64,000 nt of DNA, from positions 186,001-250,000 of the forward strand of contig NZ_CP032621.1 in NCBI RefSeq assembly GCF_003627155.1, in the 5' to 3' direction. Position 1 is the first letter of the stretch; each line of letters opens with the position of its first letter. Below are positions 1 through 8,201 of this stretch, piece by piece. The notes below the pieces were generated by a model. The model worked only from the letters and a program-made list of their open reading frames with translations, made no database searches and was not told the origin of the DNA. Source of the stretch: Streptococcus gwangjuense. GTDB lineage: Bacteria > Bacillota > Bacilli > Lactobacillales > Streptococcaceae. Both the position numbers and the translations under genes were made by a program.

Positions 1-285
1 GCCCAGGATTTTAAAAATACAGTCTTAGAGGCAAGAGAGTCTGAAACTCTATCTCAACTATTTGAACAGGCTAAAAAGTCTTCGTTCCTATCTTATCGTG
101 TCGACCCTAAAAAGTTGAAAAAGTCAGAGTTCGAAAAACTTTCACTAGCTGAACAAAAACAAGTCTTGCTGGAGTTGGTGGATAATAATAACCTGTATGT
201 TAATTACTCAGAGATAGATGATAGCGACTATGGCATTTCACTAGAAGAGAAAAAACTCAATAAAGACTTCTATGGAGAGGAGTAA
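1..285 (+). CDS. mod: Type III restriction-modification methyltransferase (Mod), C-terminal end only
   Basis: The frame is open from the first base and stops with TAA at 283-285, giving the last 94 residues of a protein whose body lies outside the window. No catalytic motif is visible in this tail, which is rich in Lys and Glu. The assignment rests on position: it ends 3 bases before the ATG of a clear type III Res subunit, and mod-res is the standard order of such loci. In that system Mod methylates an asymmetric site and carries sequence recognition. Partner assignment is inference from context. Confidence 0.7.
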   Translation, partial: AQDFKNTVLEARESETLSQLFEQAKKSSFLSYRVDPKKLKKSEFEKLSLAEQKQVLLELVDNNNLYVNYSEIDDSDYGISLEEKKLNKDFYGEE

Positions 286-288
286 GTG

Positions 289-2931
289 ATGGCTTTTGTG
301 TATGAAATTTATAAGCAAGCTAGTGAAAATGGCTTCATTGACTTTAAGGCAAGCATTCCAGACTATATCACGCAAAATCTGAAATTTCCACTGCGTCCTT
401 ACCAGAAAGAGGCGTTAGGGAGGTATCTTTACTACAAAAGGGATGAGAAGAATCGAAAAAAACCAGAACAAGTCCTCTACAATATGGCGACCGGTTCAGG
501 AAAAACTTTGCTGATGGCAGCGATTATCCTCGAAAAATTTAAACAGGGTGAACGCAATTTTATTTTTTTTGTTAATAACGACAATATCCTTACCAAGACA
601 AGGGCAAACTTCTTGCCTAATGAGATGGGAAAATACTTGTTTGCGGATAAAATAACGATTGATAATCAAGTGGTGGGAGTACGTGAAGTGACAGATTTTT
701 CCGATAGTCAGCCTGATAGTATCAATATTGTTTTTACAACCATTCAAAAACTTCACCAAGATTTAAACACCCCAAGGGAAAATCGCCTAACTTATGAGCA
801 ATTTGAAGATTTGTCGCTTGTGTTACTGGCAGATGAGGCCCATCACTTGAATGCTGGACTCGGTAAGAAAGAAAAAGATGAGAACGACAGCTGGACGTCA
901 ACGATTGAAAACATTCAAAGTACAGCCCGTAAATCTTCTTTATTTGAATTTACAGCAACTATTGACTTAGCAAATCCAGATATTGCCAAAAAATATGAAA
1001 AATCTTTGATTTTCAAGTATGATTTGAAAGAGTTCCGCTTGGATAAGTACTCTAAAGATGTTCTTTTCCACTTGGTAGATAATGAACTTCCAATTCGTAT
1101 GTTGCAGGCAATCATTATCAGCCAATACCGCAAGAAAATCGCCTTGAAACATGGCATCAACCTCAAACCGTTGGTCTTGTTTAAGTCGCAAAAAATTGCT
1201 GAAAATAAAGGAAACTTAGAGGCTTTTTTGGATATGTTAGCCAACTTGTCAGTAGAACAAGTACAGTCTCAAAAAAACTTAACTGCAAATGATGAGGAAC
1301 AAAAAAATATCTTGGAAAAAGCATTTACTTTTTTTGAGGAGTCTGGACTTTCTTTTCAAGATTTAATTGAGGAATTGCAGGAAGATTTTCGCCGTGAACG
1401 CTTACTCGTGATTGATGGGAAAAACAAGACTAGCAACAATTTAGTGGAGTTGAATACTCTGGAACTTCCTTCAAATGAAATTCGTGCTATTTTTGCAGTT
1501 GATATGCTTAACGAAGGATGGGATGTTTTGAATCTTTTTGATATTGTTCGTCTTTACGATATTCGTGATGGCAAGACAACAAAGAACGGTTTTGTTGCAG
1601 GGAACACTACCAATGCAGAAAAGCAACTTATCGGTCGTGGAGCACGTTATTATCCCTTTGTGATTGATAATCAAATCGAGGAGAAGTTCACTCGTAAATT
1701 TGATGAAAATGAAAACAATGAACTTCGTGTCATAGAACAGCTTCATTATCATTCTGCCAACAATCCTCGCTATATTTCTGAATTAAAGCAAGTCTTGCGT
1801 GAGTCTGGAATTTTTGATGATGTCAATTTAGAAGAGCGTGAATTAAAGCTCAAAGAATCTTTCAAACAAACACGAACCTATACAGATGGTCTTGTTTGGA
1901 TGAATAAACGTCTTTCTTATCAAGAATATGTTGAACAACGACAGGAAAGTTTGTTGGATACCTCTTTCATTCCGAGTTCCTTTGAGGTCAATTTACCGAC
2001 TTCCGGCACAAGAGATTTTGAAGCTTTCTCAGAAGATGATGTTTTTGCGACGGATTCAGTAAACACCTTACACTTTGAGTTTGGAAAAGAAATTACTTCC
2101 AATATTGTTCGAGCAGCTATCAATCGCAATAAACAGTATACCTTTAAAAACTTACAGAAAGCTTTCTTTGGCTTGAGTGGTGTATCTGCCTTCATCGAAA
2201 TGCTTTCAAAAGTTAATATTATAGTAGAATCTTCTTTATCACAAATAAGTGAGTTAACTTCAGACCAGAAACTCTATATTGTAGAACAGCTTTTATATAG
2301 CATTGAAAAAGATATTGTTCCAACTGAAGAACGCTTTTATGGTTCAGCTAACTTTGAGTCAGTTCCTGTACGTGAAGTTTTTGAAGAGAATATTTTGAGA
2401 AAGTATACTGTTAATGTAAATGGGAATGCAGAGTTTGGACGGTCACAAAAAACCAAATCTGAAACAGAGATTTTTGAAAATATCGATCAGCTAGATTGGT
2501 ATGCCTATGATGATAACTTTGGAACAAGCGAGGAGAAATATCTGGTGCGTGCTATCCGCGAATTGATGAATGATTTGCAGGAAAAGTGGTCTGATATTTA
2601 TCTTTTGCGAAATGAGAAAGCAGTGAAAATCTATAGTTTTGATGAAGGGCGTGCTTTTGAGCCTGACTTTATCTTGCTTGCAAATGATAAAAAAGTTGGA
2701 AATACTTCTTGGCAGATTTTTATTGAGCCAAAAGGAAGTCAATTTTTGGATAGTAATAATACCTTCAAAAATAGTAAAGAAGGCTGGAAAGAGAAATTCT
2801 TACTGCAAATTACTGAAAGAGATGAGGCAAGAACTTTGTTGGACGATGAACGTTATCGTATCGTCGGTCTTCCTTTCTTTAATAATGATATGAGCAGAGA
2901 AGTTGTAAATAGTAATTTAAAAGATTTATAG
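289..2931 (+). CDS. res: Type III restriction enzyme, Res subunit (SF2 ATPase plus PD-(D/E)XK nuclease)
   Basis: 880 residues. A helicase core is visible: the Q-like motif RPYQ near residue 37, Walker A ATGSGKT at about 67-73, DEAH at about 182-185, FTAT for motif III, and QLIGRGARY near 447 for motif VI. Near residues 790-815, EPDFILL followed by IFIEPKG fits a PD-(D/E)XK nuclease, the usual C-terminal cleavage domain of Res. The protein would use ATP to move or switch on DNA and cut beside unmethylated sites together with Mod. Start: GGAGAGGAG at 274-282 lies 6 bases before ATG 289, which is better than the in-frame GTG at 286. The gene follows mod with a 3-base gap, so it is probably co-transcribed. 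It appears full length and intact. Confidence 0.93.
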   Translation: MAFVYEIYKQASENGFIDFKASIPDYITQNLKFPLRPYQKEALGRYLYYKRDEKNRKKPEQVLYNMATGSGKTLLMAAIILEKFKQGERNFIFFVNNDNILTKTRANFLPNEMGKYLFADKITIDNQVVGVREVTDFSDSQPDSINIVFTTIQKLHQDLNTPRENRLTYEQFEDLSLVLLADEAHHLNAGLGKKEKDENDSWTSTIENIQSTARKSSLFEFTATIDLANPDIAKKYEKSLIFKYDLKEFRLDKYSKDVLFHLVDNELPIRMLQAIIISQYRKKIALKHGINLKPLVLFKSQKIAENKGNLEAFLDMLANLSVEQVQSQKNLTANDEEQKNILEKAFTFFEESGLSFQDLIEELQEDFRRERLLVIDGKNKTSNNLVELNTLELPSNEIRAIFAVDMLNEGWDVLNLFDIVRLYDIRDGKTTKNGFVAGNTTNAEKQLIGRGARYYPFVIDNQIEEKFTRKFDENENNELRVIEQLHYHSANNPRYISELKQVLRESGIFDDVNLEERELKLKESFKQTRTYTDGLVWMNKRLSYQEYVEQRQESLLDTSFIPSSFEVNLPTSGTRDFEAFSEDDVFATDSVNTLHFEFGKEITSNIVRAAINRNKQYTFKNLQKAFFGLSGVSAFIEMLSKVNIIVESSLSQISELTSDQKLYIVEQLLYSIEKDIVPTEERFYGSANFESVPVREVFEENILRKYTVNVNGNAEFGRSQKTKSETEIFENIDQLDWYAYDDNFGTSEEKYLVRAIRELMNDLQEKWSDIYLLRNEKAVKIYSFDEGRAFEPDFILLANDKKVGNTSWQIFIEPKGSQFLDSNNTFKNSKEGWKEKFLLQITERDEARTLLDDERYRIVGLPFFNNDMSREVVNSNLKDL

Positions 2932-2944
2932 CGTAAATGGGGAG

Positions 2945-2967
2945 TTTATGATTTCATAAATTATTTT
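2945..2967 (+). terminator. Weak terminator-like hairpin after res
   Basis: TTTATG (2945-2950) pairs with CATAAA (2955-2960) around ATTT, and TTATTTT follows. The stem is only 6 A/T-rich pairs, so this is at best a weak terminator for the type III locus. Confidence 0.3.
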
Positions 2968-3018
2968 AAGAAATTTTAAACGATTTCAAAATAGAAAAAT
3001 TGAATTTCCCAAAACACA

Positions 3019-3047
3019 TTGACAAAAGCCAACATTTTTTGTAAAAT
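3019..3047 (+). promoter_or_regulatory. Sigma-A promoter of the glycine riboswitch transcript
   Basis: TTGACA at 3019-3024 and TAAAAT at 3042-3047 are separated by 17 bases. Transcription would start near 3054, about 65 bases upstream of the aptamer and 250 bases upstream of the symporter start codon. Confidence 0.75.
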
Positions 3048-3119
3048 AAGAATCAATTAAATACCAACACCGAATGAAGTTTAATAGAAGTGGGGAATCG
3101 TTTGATTTTCCATGACTGT

Positions 3120-3280
3120 AAATGGACGGAACTCTGGAGAGACCGTAAAGGCACCGAAGGGGCAAGGCAGGCAACTGCTCAAACTCTCAGGTAAAAGGAC
3201 AGAGCTAGGATAGACCGCTTTTTAGCATTTATCTAAGCATTCCAGAGTACATGTATCTTGCATGTGCTCTTTCTTTTGGG
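3120..3280 (+). promoter_or_regulatory. Glycine riboswitch (gcvT-type aptamer) with overlapping terminator
   Basis: The hallmark blocks are present: CTGGAGAGACC (3134-3144), CACCGAAGGGGCAA (about 3152-3165) and CTCTCAGGTAAAAGGACAGAG (about 3183-3203). Only one complete aptamer is seen. P1 can form between CTCTG (3132-3136) and CAGAG (3199-3203). Downstream, AGAGTACATG (3244-3253) and CATGTGCTCT (3261-3270) form a 10-pair hairpin followed by TTCTTTT, an intrinsic terminator. ACTCTGGA (3131-3138) is also perfectly complementary to TCCAGAGT (3241-3248). Forming P1 would therefore free the terminator, while the alternative pairing would break it. That arrangement predicts that glycine turns the gene off, which suits an uptake system. 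The 3' boundary includes the expression platform. Confidence 0.93.
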
Positions 3281-3302
3281 GTTGAAAAGATAGGAGAAGG
3301 AA

Positions 3303-4625
3303 ATGTTAGAATTGCTTAAATCAATCGATGCTTTTGCTTGGGGCCCACCCCTCTTGATTCTCTTGGTCGGGACAGGGATTTACCTAACTGCTCGTCTAGG
3401 ACTTCTGCAGGTTTTACGTCTGCCCAAGGCCTTCCAGCTTATTTTTACTAAGGACAAGGGGCATGGCGATGTATCCAGCTTTGCGGCCTTGTGTACAGCA
3501 CTCGCAGCGACAGTTGGTACGGGAAATATTATCGGGGTGGCGACGGCTATCAAGGTTGGTGGCCCAGGAGCCCTCTTTTGGATGTGGATGGCCGCTTTCT
3601 TTGGGATGGCTACCAAGTATGCGGAAGGACTACTAGCTATCAAATACCGCACCAAGGATGACCATGGTGCAGTAGCGGGAGGTCCCATGCACTATATCCT
3701 TCTAGGGATGGGAGAAAAGTGGCGACCACTTGCCATCTTCTTTGCCCTGGCAGGTGTGCTAGTAGCTTTGCTGGGAATCGGAACCTTCACCCAAGTCAAC
3801 TCGATTACAGAATCTATCCAAAATACAACAACAATTTCGCCAGCCATCACTGCTCTTGTATTGTCGGTATTTGTAGCGATTGCAGTCTTTGGTGGCCTCA
3901 AGTCCATTTCTAAGGTTTCAACTACAGTTGTTCCTTTTATGGCCATCATCTATATTTTGGGAACTCTTACAGTTATTTTCTTTAATATTGGGAAAATCCC
4001 TGCCACAATCGCTTTAATCTTGACATCAGCATTTAGTCCTGTTGCTGCGGTGGGTGGTTTTGCTGGGGCTAGCATTCGAATGGCTATTCAAAATGGTGTG
4101 GCGCGTGGTGTGTTCTCAAACGAATCTGGTCTGGGTTCTGCTCCCATTGCAGCAGCTGCGGCTAAGACAAATGAACCAGTAGAGCAAGGGTTGATTTCCA
4201 TGACAGGAACCTTTATTGATACCCTTATTATCTGTACTCTGACTGGTTTGACCATCTTGGTGACTGGTGTTTGGAGTGGCGACTTAAATGGGGTTGCCTT
4301 GACTCAGTCAGCCTTCTCAACAGTCTTTTCACACTTTGGACCTGCCCTTTTGACCATCTTTCTTGTGCTCTTTGCCTTTACAACGATTCTTGGTTGGAAC
4401 TACTATGGAGAACGCTGTTTTGAGTTTCTCTTTGGGGTTCGCTTTATCTGGCTCTACCGTGTGGTCTTTGTGCTCATGGTCTTGTTGGGAGGATTTATCG
4501 AGTTGGATATGGTCTGGATTATCGCAGATATTGTCAACGCCTTGATGGCTCTGCCAAATTTGATTGCCCTCTTGGTCTTGTCGCCAGTCGTCATTGCTGA
4601 GACTAAAAAGTATTTTGATAAATAA
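3303..4625 (+). CDS. Sodium:alanine/glycine symporter (AGCS family)
   Basis: 440 residues and strongly hydrophobic, with about ten membrane segments. Family signatures are visible: GTGNIIGVA near residue 73 and the NESGLGSAPIAAAAA block near residue 276. AGCS carriers import alanine or glycine with Na+ across the cytoplasmic membrane. Start ATG 3303 is preceded by GGAGAAGG (3293-3300). The gene stands alone under its own promoter and the glycine riboswitch, which argues that glycine is a physiological substrate. A terminator follows the stop codon. The family call is firm; substrate preference is inferred from the riboswitch. Confidence 0.92.
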   Translation: MLELLKSIDAFAWGPPLLILLVGTGIYLTARLGLLQVLRLPKAFQLIFTKDKGHGDVSSFAALCTALAATVGTGNIIGVATAIKVGGPGALFWMWMAAFFGMATKYAEGLLAIKYRTKDDHGAVAGGPMHYILLGMGEKWRPLAIFFALAGVLVALLGIGTFTQVNSITESIQNTTTISPAITALVLSVFVAIAVFGGLKSISKVSTTVVPFMAIIYILGTLTVIFFNIGKIPATIALILTSAFSPVAAVGGFAGASIRMAIQNGVARGVFSNESGLGSAPIAAAAAKTNEPVEQGLISMTGTFIDTLIICTLTGLTILVTGVWSGDLNGVALTQSAFSTVFSHFGPALLTIFLVLFAFTTILGWNYYGERCFEFLFGVRFIWLYRVVFVLMVLLGGFIELDMVWIIADIVNALMALPNLIALLVLSPVVIAETKKYFDK

Positions 4626-4627
4626 TG

Positions 4628-4653
4628 AAATCACACCTCGCGTGTGATTTTTT
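4628..4653 (+). terminator. Rho-independent terminator after the symporter
   Basis: AAATCACAC (4628-4636) and GTGTGATTT (4642-4650) form a perfect 9-pair stem with loop CTCGC, and the T-run continues to 4653. Confidence 0.85.
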
Positions 4654-4756
4654 GCTTTCATAAAAAATTTCTATCAGTGCAATTTAAAATATATATTATA
4701 CACGGTATAGAATCTGTGATAGACTAGGTTTCAACAAAATGAAAAGAGGTTTTATG

Positions 4757-5305
4757 ATGACAACATTTACCATCCATACAGTAGAATCAGCACCAGCAGA
4801 AGTGAAAGAAGTTCTAGAAACAGTAGAAAAAGATAACAATGGCTATATTCCTAACCTAATCGGTCTCTTGGCTAATGCACCCACTGCTTTAGAGGCTTAC
4901 CGTACTGTCGGAGCTATCAACCGTCGCAACAGCCTGACACCCGTTGAGCGTGAAGTGGTGCAAATCACGGCAGCTGTAACCAATGGTTGTGCCTTCTGCG
5001 TCGCAGGTCACACAGCTTTTTCAATCAAACAAATCCAGATGAATGATGACCTTCTTCAAGCCCTCCGCAATCGGACTCCAATTGAAACAGATCCTAAATT
5101 GGACACCCTAGCTAAGTTTACCTTGGCGGTTATCAATACCAAGGGACGTGTTGGCGATGAAGCCTTGTCTGAGTTTTTAGAAGCTGGCTACACCCAACAA
5201 AATGCCTTGGATGTGGTTCTTGGTGTCAGCCTAGCAAGTCTCTGTAACTATGCCAACAACCTAGCTAATACCCCAATTAACCCAGAATTGCAACCTTATG
5301 CTTAA
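4757..5305 (+). CDS. Carboxymuconolactone decarboxylase / AhpD-like protein
   Basis: 182 residues. The sequence NGCAFCVAGH carries a CxxC pair at about residues 78 and 81 with a following His, the redox motif of AhpD-like members of the CMD family. AhpD proteins are thiol peroxidase partners; this member's partner and substrate are unknown. Length is typical for a single-domain AhpD-like protein. Two ATGs occur at 4754 and 4757. The second is preferred because AGAGG (4745-4749) is then 7 bases away. It is monocistronic, with terminators on both sides. A peroxide-defence role is inference only. Confidence 0.82.
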   Translation: MTTFTIHTVESAPAEVKEVLETVEKDNNGYIPNLIGLLANAPTALEAYRTVGAINRRNSLTPVEREVVQITAAVTNGCAFCVAGHTAFSIKQIQMNDDLLQALRNRTPIETDPKLDTLAKFTLAVINTKGRVGDEALSEFLEAGYTQQNALDVVLGVSLASLCNYANNLANTPINPELQPYA

Positions 5306-5324
5306 TCATTATCTGAGTAAAAAA

Positions 5325-5356
5325 TGAAGTCTGAAATAATTGGACTTCGTTTTTTT
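5325..5356 (+). terminator. Rho-independent terminator after the AhpD-like gene
   Basis: ATGAAGTCT (5324-5332) pairs with GGACTTCGT (5342-5350), with two G-U pairs, followed by a run of seven T. Confidence 0.8.
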
Positions 5357-5415
5357 AGTCCTCATTTAATCGCTTTTATGCTATACTGAAACTAACATGA
5401 TTATTGGAGGTTAGG

Positions 5416-6315
5416 ATGAAAAAACTCCCCTTGGTATTTTCTGGTTGTTTGCTAGGTTTGGCAGGAGCTGGAAATCTTATGTTAGATACGTTGCCGGTTC
5501 TGTCCCATCTGTTTAGTCTGACAGGTTTGGTTTTGTGGACTTACTTTCTAATGCTGCATCTCTTTAATTGGAAGGAAACCAAGCAAGAATTGACCAAGCC
5601 CCCTCTTTTGTCAGGAATGGCGACCTTTCCCATGGCTGGGATGATTTTATCTACCTATGTTTTTCGCGTCTTCCCTCATCTTCCTTTGGTAGCGCAAGGG
5701 CTCTGGTGGTTTTCATTTCTCTTGGATGTGGCTCTGATTGCTGGCTTCACTATCAAATTTGCCTATCCGGGGCGGAGGGTTCATGCGACTCCAAGCTGGA
5801 CGGTTCTCTATGTGGGGATAGCAGTGGCAGCCTTGACTTATCCTCTGGTAGGCATCATAGAAATTGCCTATGCGACCTTGAGTTTTGGTTTTCTCCTAAC
5901 CTTCTATCTCTATCCACTTATTTATAGCGATTTAAAGAAACATCCACTCCCACTAGCCTTGCTTGGACAAGAAGGAATCTACTGTGCTCCCTTCTCTCTA
6001 CTCTTGGCTTCCCTGGTTCGAGTTGGAGGAGAGAGTCTACCAACTTGGCTCTTGATTGTCATGATCTTGGCTTCCCAATTCTTCTTTTTCTTTGTTTTGA
6101 CTCGTCTGCCCAATATTTTAAAACAAGGCTTTCAACCAGCCTTCTCAGCCCTCACCTTCCCAACCATTATCACAGCTACTTCGCTCAAGATGGCTCAGGG
6201 AATCTTGAAACTTCCATTTTTGGATTATTTGGTACTGGCTGAAACCGCTATTTGCTTAATTATTTTATTCTTTGTATTGGGCGCTTATCTGAATTGGTTA
6301 CGAAAAAAGGTCTAG
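5416..6315 (+). CDS. TDT family transporter (TehA/SLAC1-like)
   Basis: 299 residues with about ten predicted membrane segments and little else. The N-terminal PLVFSGCLLGLAGAGN pattern and overall composition fit the tellurite-resistance/dicarboxylate transporter (TDT) family. Pneumococcal homologues have been annotated as 'exfoliative toxin, putative', a misleading name for the same family. Substrate is unknown; relatives include C4-dicarboxylate carriers and anion channels. Start ATG 5416 follows GGAGG (5406-5410) by 5 bases; an in-frame TTG at 5404 overlaps that Shine-Dalgarno sequence and is unlikely. The gene converges with serS and shares a two-way terminator with it. Confidence 0.8.
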   Translation: MKKLPLVFSGCLLGLAGAGNLMLDTLPVLSHLFSLTGLVLWTYFLMLHLFNWKETKQELTKPPLLSGMATFPMAGMILSTYVFRVFPHLPLVAQGLWWFSFLLDVALIAGFTIKFAYPGRRVHATPSWTVLYVGIAVAALTYPLVGIIEIAYATLSFGFLLTFYLYPLIYSDLKKHPLPLALLGQEGIYCAPFSLLLASLVRVGGESLPTWLLIVMILASQFFFFFVLTRLPNILKQGFQPAFSALTFPTIITATSLKMAQGILKLPFLDYLVLAETAICLIILFFVLGAYLNWLRKKV

Positions 6316-6340
6316 CTAGAAATAGCTAAACCTTATTTTT
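6307..6340. terminator. Bidirectional terminator between the TDT gene and serS
   Basis: AAGGTCTAGCTA (6307-6318) and TAGCTAAACCTT (6323-6334) pair around GAAA with one mismatch. TATTTTTT follows on the plus strand and TTTTTT on the minus strand, so it can serve both convergent genes. Confidence 0.8.
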
Positions 6341-7614
6341 TATGGTTTGATAACTTCAGCTCCACCCATGTATGGACGAAGTACTTCTGGAATGGTCACA
6401 GAACCATCTGCATTTTGATAGTTTTCAAGAATAGCAGCCACTGTACGTCCAACTGCAAGTCCAGAACCGTTCAAGGTATGGAGGAGTTTCACCTTGCCGT
6501 CTGCTTCATCACGGTAACGGATTTGGGCACGACGGGCTTGGAAATCTTCTGTATTTGAACAACTTGAGATTTCACGGTAGGTATTTTGCGCTGGAATCCA
6601 AACTTCCAAGTCGTAAGTTTTAGCAGCTGAGAAGCCCATATCTCCTGTAGAGAGCGCAACGACACGGTATGGAAGGTTCAGTTTTTGAAGGATATTTTCA
6701 GCGTTAGCTGTCATTTTTTCCAATTCTTCATAAGATTCTTCTGGTTTGGCAAATTTAACCATTTCAACCTTGTGGAATTGGTGCAAACGAATTAAGCCAC
6801 GAGTATCACGACCAGCAGAACCAGCCTCAGAACGGAATGATGGACTCATAGCAGTGAAGTAGATTGGTAGGTCTTTACCATCAAGGATTTCATCACGGTA
6901 GTAGTTTGTCAGAGGAACTTCGGCTGTAGGAATAAGAACATAATTGCTGTCGCTGAGTTCAAAAGTATCTTCCTTGAATTTTGGATATTGACCAGTACCA
7001 AACATAGAATCATGGTTAACCATGTAAGGTGTGATGACTTCAGTATAGCCTTCTTTTCCATGTTCATCCAACATAAAGTTGTAGATGGCACGTTCCAAAC
7101 GAGCACCGAGACCTTTATAGAAGAGGAAGCGAGCGCCCGTTACCTTACCACCGCGTTCCCAGTCAAGGATACCAAGATCTTCACCAAGATCCCAGTGAGC
7201 TTTTGGTTCGAAGTCAAACTCGCGTGGAGTGCCCCAACGGCGAACTTCCACATTGTCATCTTCATCAGCCCCAACAGGAACACTGTCAGCTGGAATATTT
7301 GGGAGAGTAGTGGTAAATTTTGTCAATTTAGCATCGATTTCTGCCAATTCAGCATCCAAGGCTTTGACTTCAGCAGATAGAGTTTGCATGGCAGCAATCT
7401 TGTCATCTGCATTTTCCTTGTTGCGCTTAGCTTGGGCAATCTCAGCAGAAACTGTGTTACGTTCAGCCTTGAGAGTTTCAACCTTGACTAAAATCTCACG
7501 ACGTTTAGCATCGATTTCTTTCATCTCGTTTAAGATAGCAGCATCTACACCACGTGTAGCCAATTTTTCTGCGACAGCATCAAAGTCTGTACGAATACGT
7601 TTGATATCTAACAT
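6340..7614 (-). CDS. serS: Seryl-tRNA synthetase
   Basis: 424 residues, the usual length. It charges tRNA-Ser with serine in the cytoplasm. The first ~110 residues form the coiled-coil tRNA-binding arm, rich in Glu, Lys and Ala. The class II core follows, with FRSEAG (motif 2) and [16 protein letters not shown] (motif 3) near the C-terminus. Start: [12 protein letters not shown] at 7614, preceded on the minus strand by AAGGAGTTCTT. A longer open frame up to 7698 is only the T-box leader read as protein. Expression is probably controlled by that T-box. Confidence 0.97.
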   Translation of the reverse strand: MLDIKRIRTDFDAVAEKLATRGVDAAILNEMKEIDAKRREILVKVETLKAERNTVSAEIAQAKRNKENADDKIAAMQTLSAEVKALDAELAEIDAKLTKFTTTLPNIPADSVPVGADEDDNVEVRRWGTPREFDFEPKAHWDLGEDLGILDWERGGKVTGARFLFYKGLGARLERAIYNFMLDEHGKEGYTEVITPYMVNHDSMFGTGQYPKFKEDTFELSDSNYVLIPTAEVPLTNYYRDEILDGKDLPIYFTAMSPSFRSEAGSAGRDTRGLIRLHQFHKVEMVKFAKPEESYEELEKMTANAENILQKLNLPYRVVALSTGDMGFSAAKTYDLEVWIPAQNTYREISSCSNTEDFQARRAQIRYRDEADGKVKLLHTLNGSGLAVGRTVAAILENYQNADGSVTIPEVLRPYMGGAEVIKP

Positions 7615-7624
7615 AAGAACTCCT

Positions 7625-7815
7625 TTATGAAAAAAGCACACCTGACAAAGCGTTGGAGTGGCAGGGCCACGGTTCCATCCAACTTCACAGGTGTGCACTT
7701 GATTGTGTATGCAATTGTTACTAACGGTAGAATTTCACCTATCCCTCCTATCTGCTCGCAGCACCCGCAGACTTTCTGAAAGAAGAAGATAACCTACTTA
7801 TCCGTTGCTATGATT
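7625..7815 (-). promoter_or_regulatory. T-box riboswitch controlling serS
   Basis: Read on the minus strand, the leader has a stem I region (about 7810-7720) containing AGAAAGTC and GGTGAAATTCTACC. It is followed by the T-box core GGATGGAACCGTGG (about 7681-7668). The terminator stem is long: GCACACCTG, GTTGGA and GTGGC pair with GCCAC, TCCAAC and CAGGTGTGC, then TTTTTT. A UCU triplet on the minus strand (plus 7729-7731) near the base of stem I is a candidate serine specifier. The T-box bulge reads UGGA, which would pair best with a U discriminator base. Uncharged tRNA-Ser would favour the antiterminator and raise serS expression. Confidence 0.9.
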
Positions 7816-7827
7816 ATACTAAAGTTT

Positions 7828-8199
7828 CTACTTTTTTGCAAATAGATTTTTAAATTTTTGACTAATGGTTTGAATCAGGGTCGGAAGTTTGACGACCTTG
7901 TCATTGCCCAATTTTTCACGCGCAATTTTGAGAATGGCACCTGAGTCTTTTGAAGCAAAGAGGAATTTTCCTCTGTCTGTAAAGACTTCGAAGTGGCGAC
8001 TGATTTTGCGACCAGTAACATTAGCTCCAATTTGGTTGATATGGCTCCAAGGAATCTGGATAAATTGTTCAACATTGACATCGGGGTAAAATTCCAGAGC
8101 CTGATCTCCGACAAGGAATTTCCCAACTTTTCCAGCTATAGAGAGGTAGGAGGTACCTGTCGTATTGAGGAGCACTGTTTTGTTAAGTGATTGAGCCAT
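7828..8199 (-). CDS. DUF956 family protein (ManO-like)
   Basis: 123 residues, soluble, no signal peptide. The sequence matches the DUF956 pattern: an N-terminal beta-rich part with TTGTSYLSIAGKVGKFLVGD, then PWSHINQI and RGKFLFASKD. DUF956 genes more often lie beside mannose-type PTS operons (hence ManO), but here no PTS gene is adjacent. It begins 2 bases after the aspartate kinase stop on the same strand, so the two are probably co-transcribed. Molecular function is not established. The family call is from recognition, without a search. Confidence 0.75.
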   Translation of the reverse strand: MAQSLNKTVLLNTTGTSYLSIAGKVGKFLVGDQALEFYPDVNVEQFIQIPWSHINQIGANVTGRKISRHFEVFTDRGKFLFASKDSGAILKIAREKLGNDKVVKLPTLIQTISQKFKNLFAKK

Positions 8200-8201
8200 G
8201 C

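Noticed and set aside
5404..5415. TTG start for the TDT transporter
   Set aside because: It overlaps the Shine-Dalgarno GGAGG that serves ATG 5416.
7615..7698. N-terminal extension of serS by 28 residues
   Set aside because: It reads the T-box terminator as protein; [10 protein letters not shown] at 7614 has a proper Shine-Dalgarno and is the normal SerRS start.
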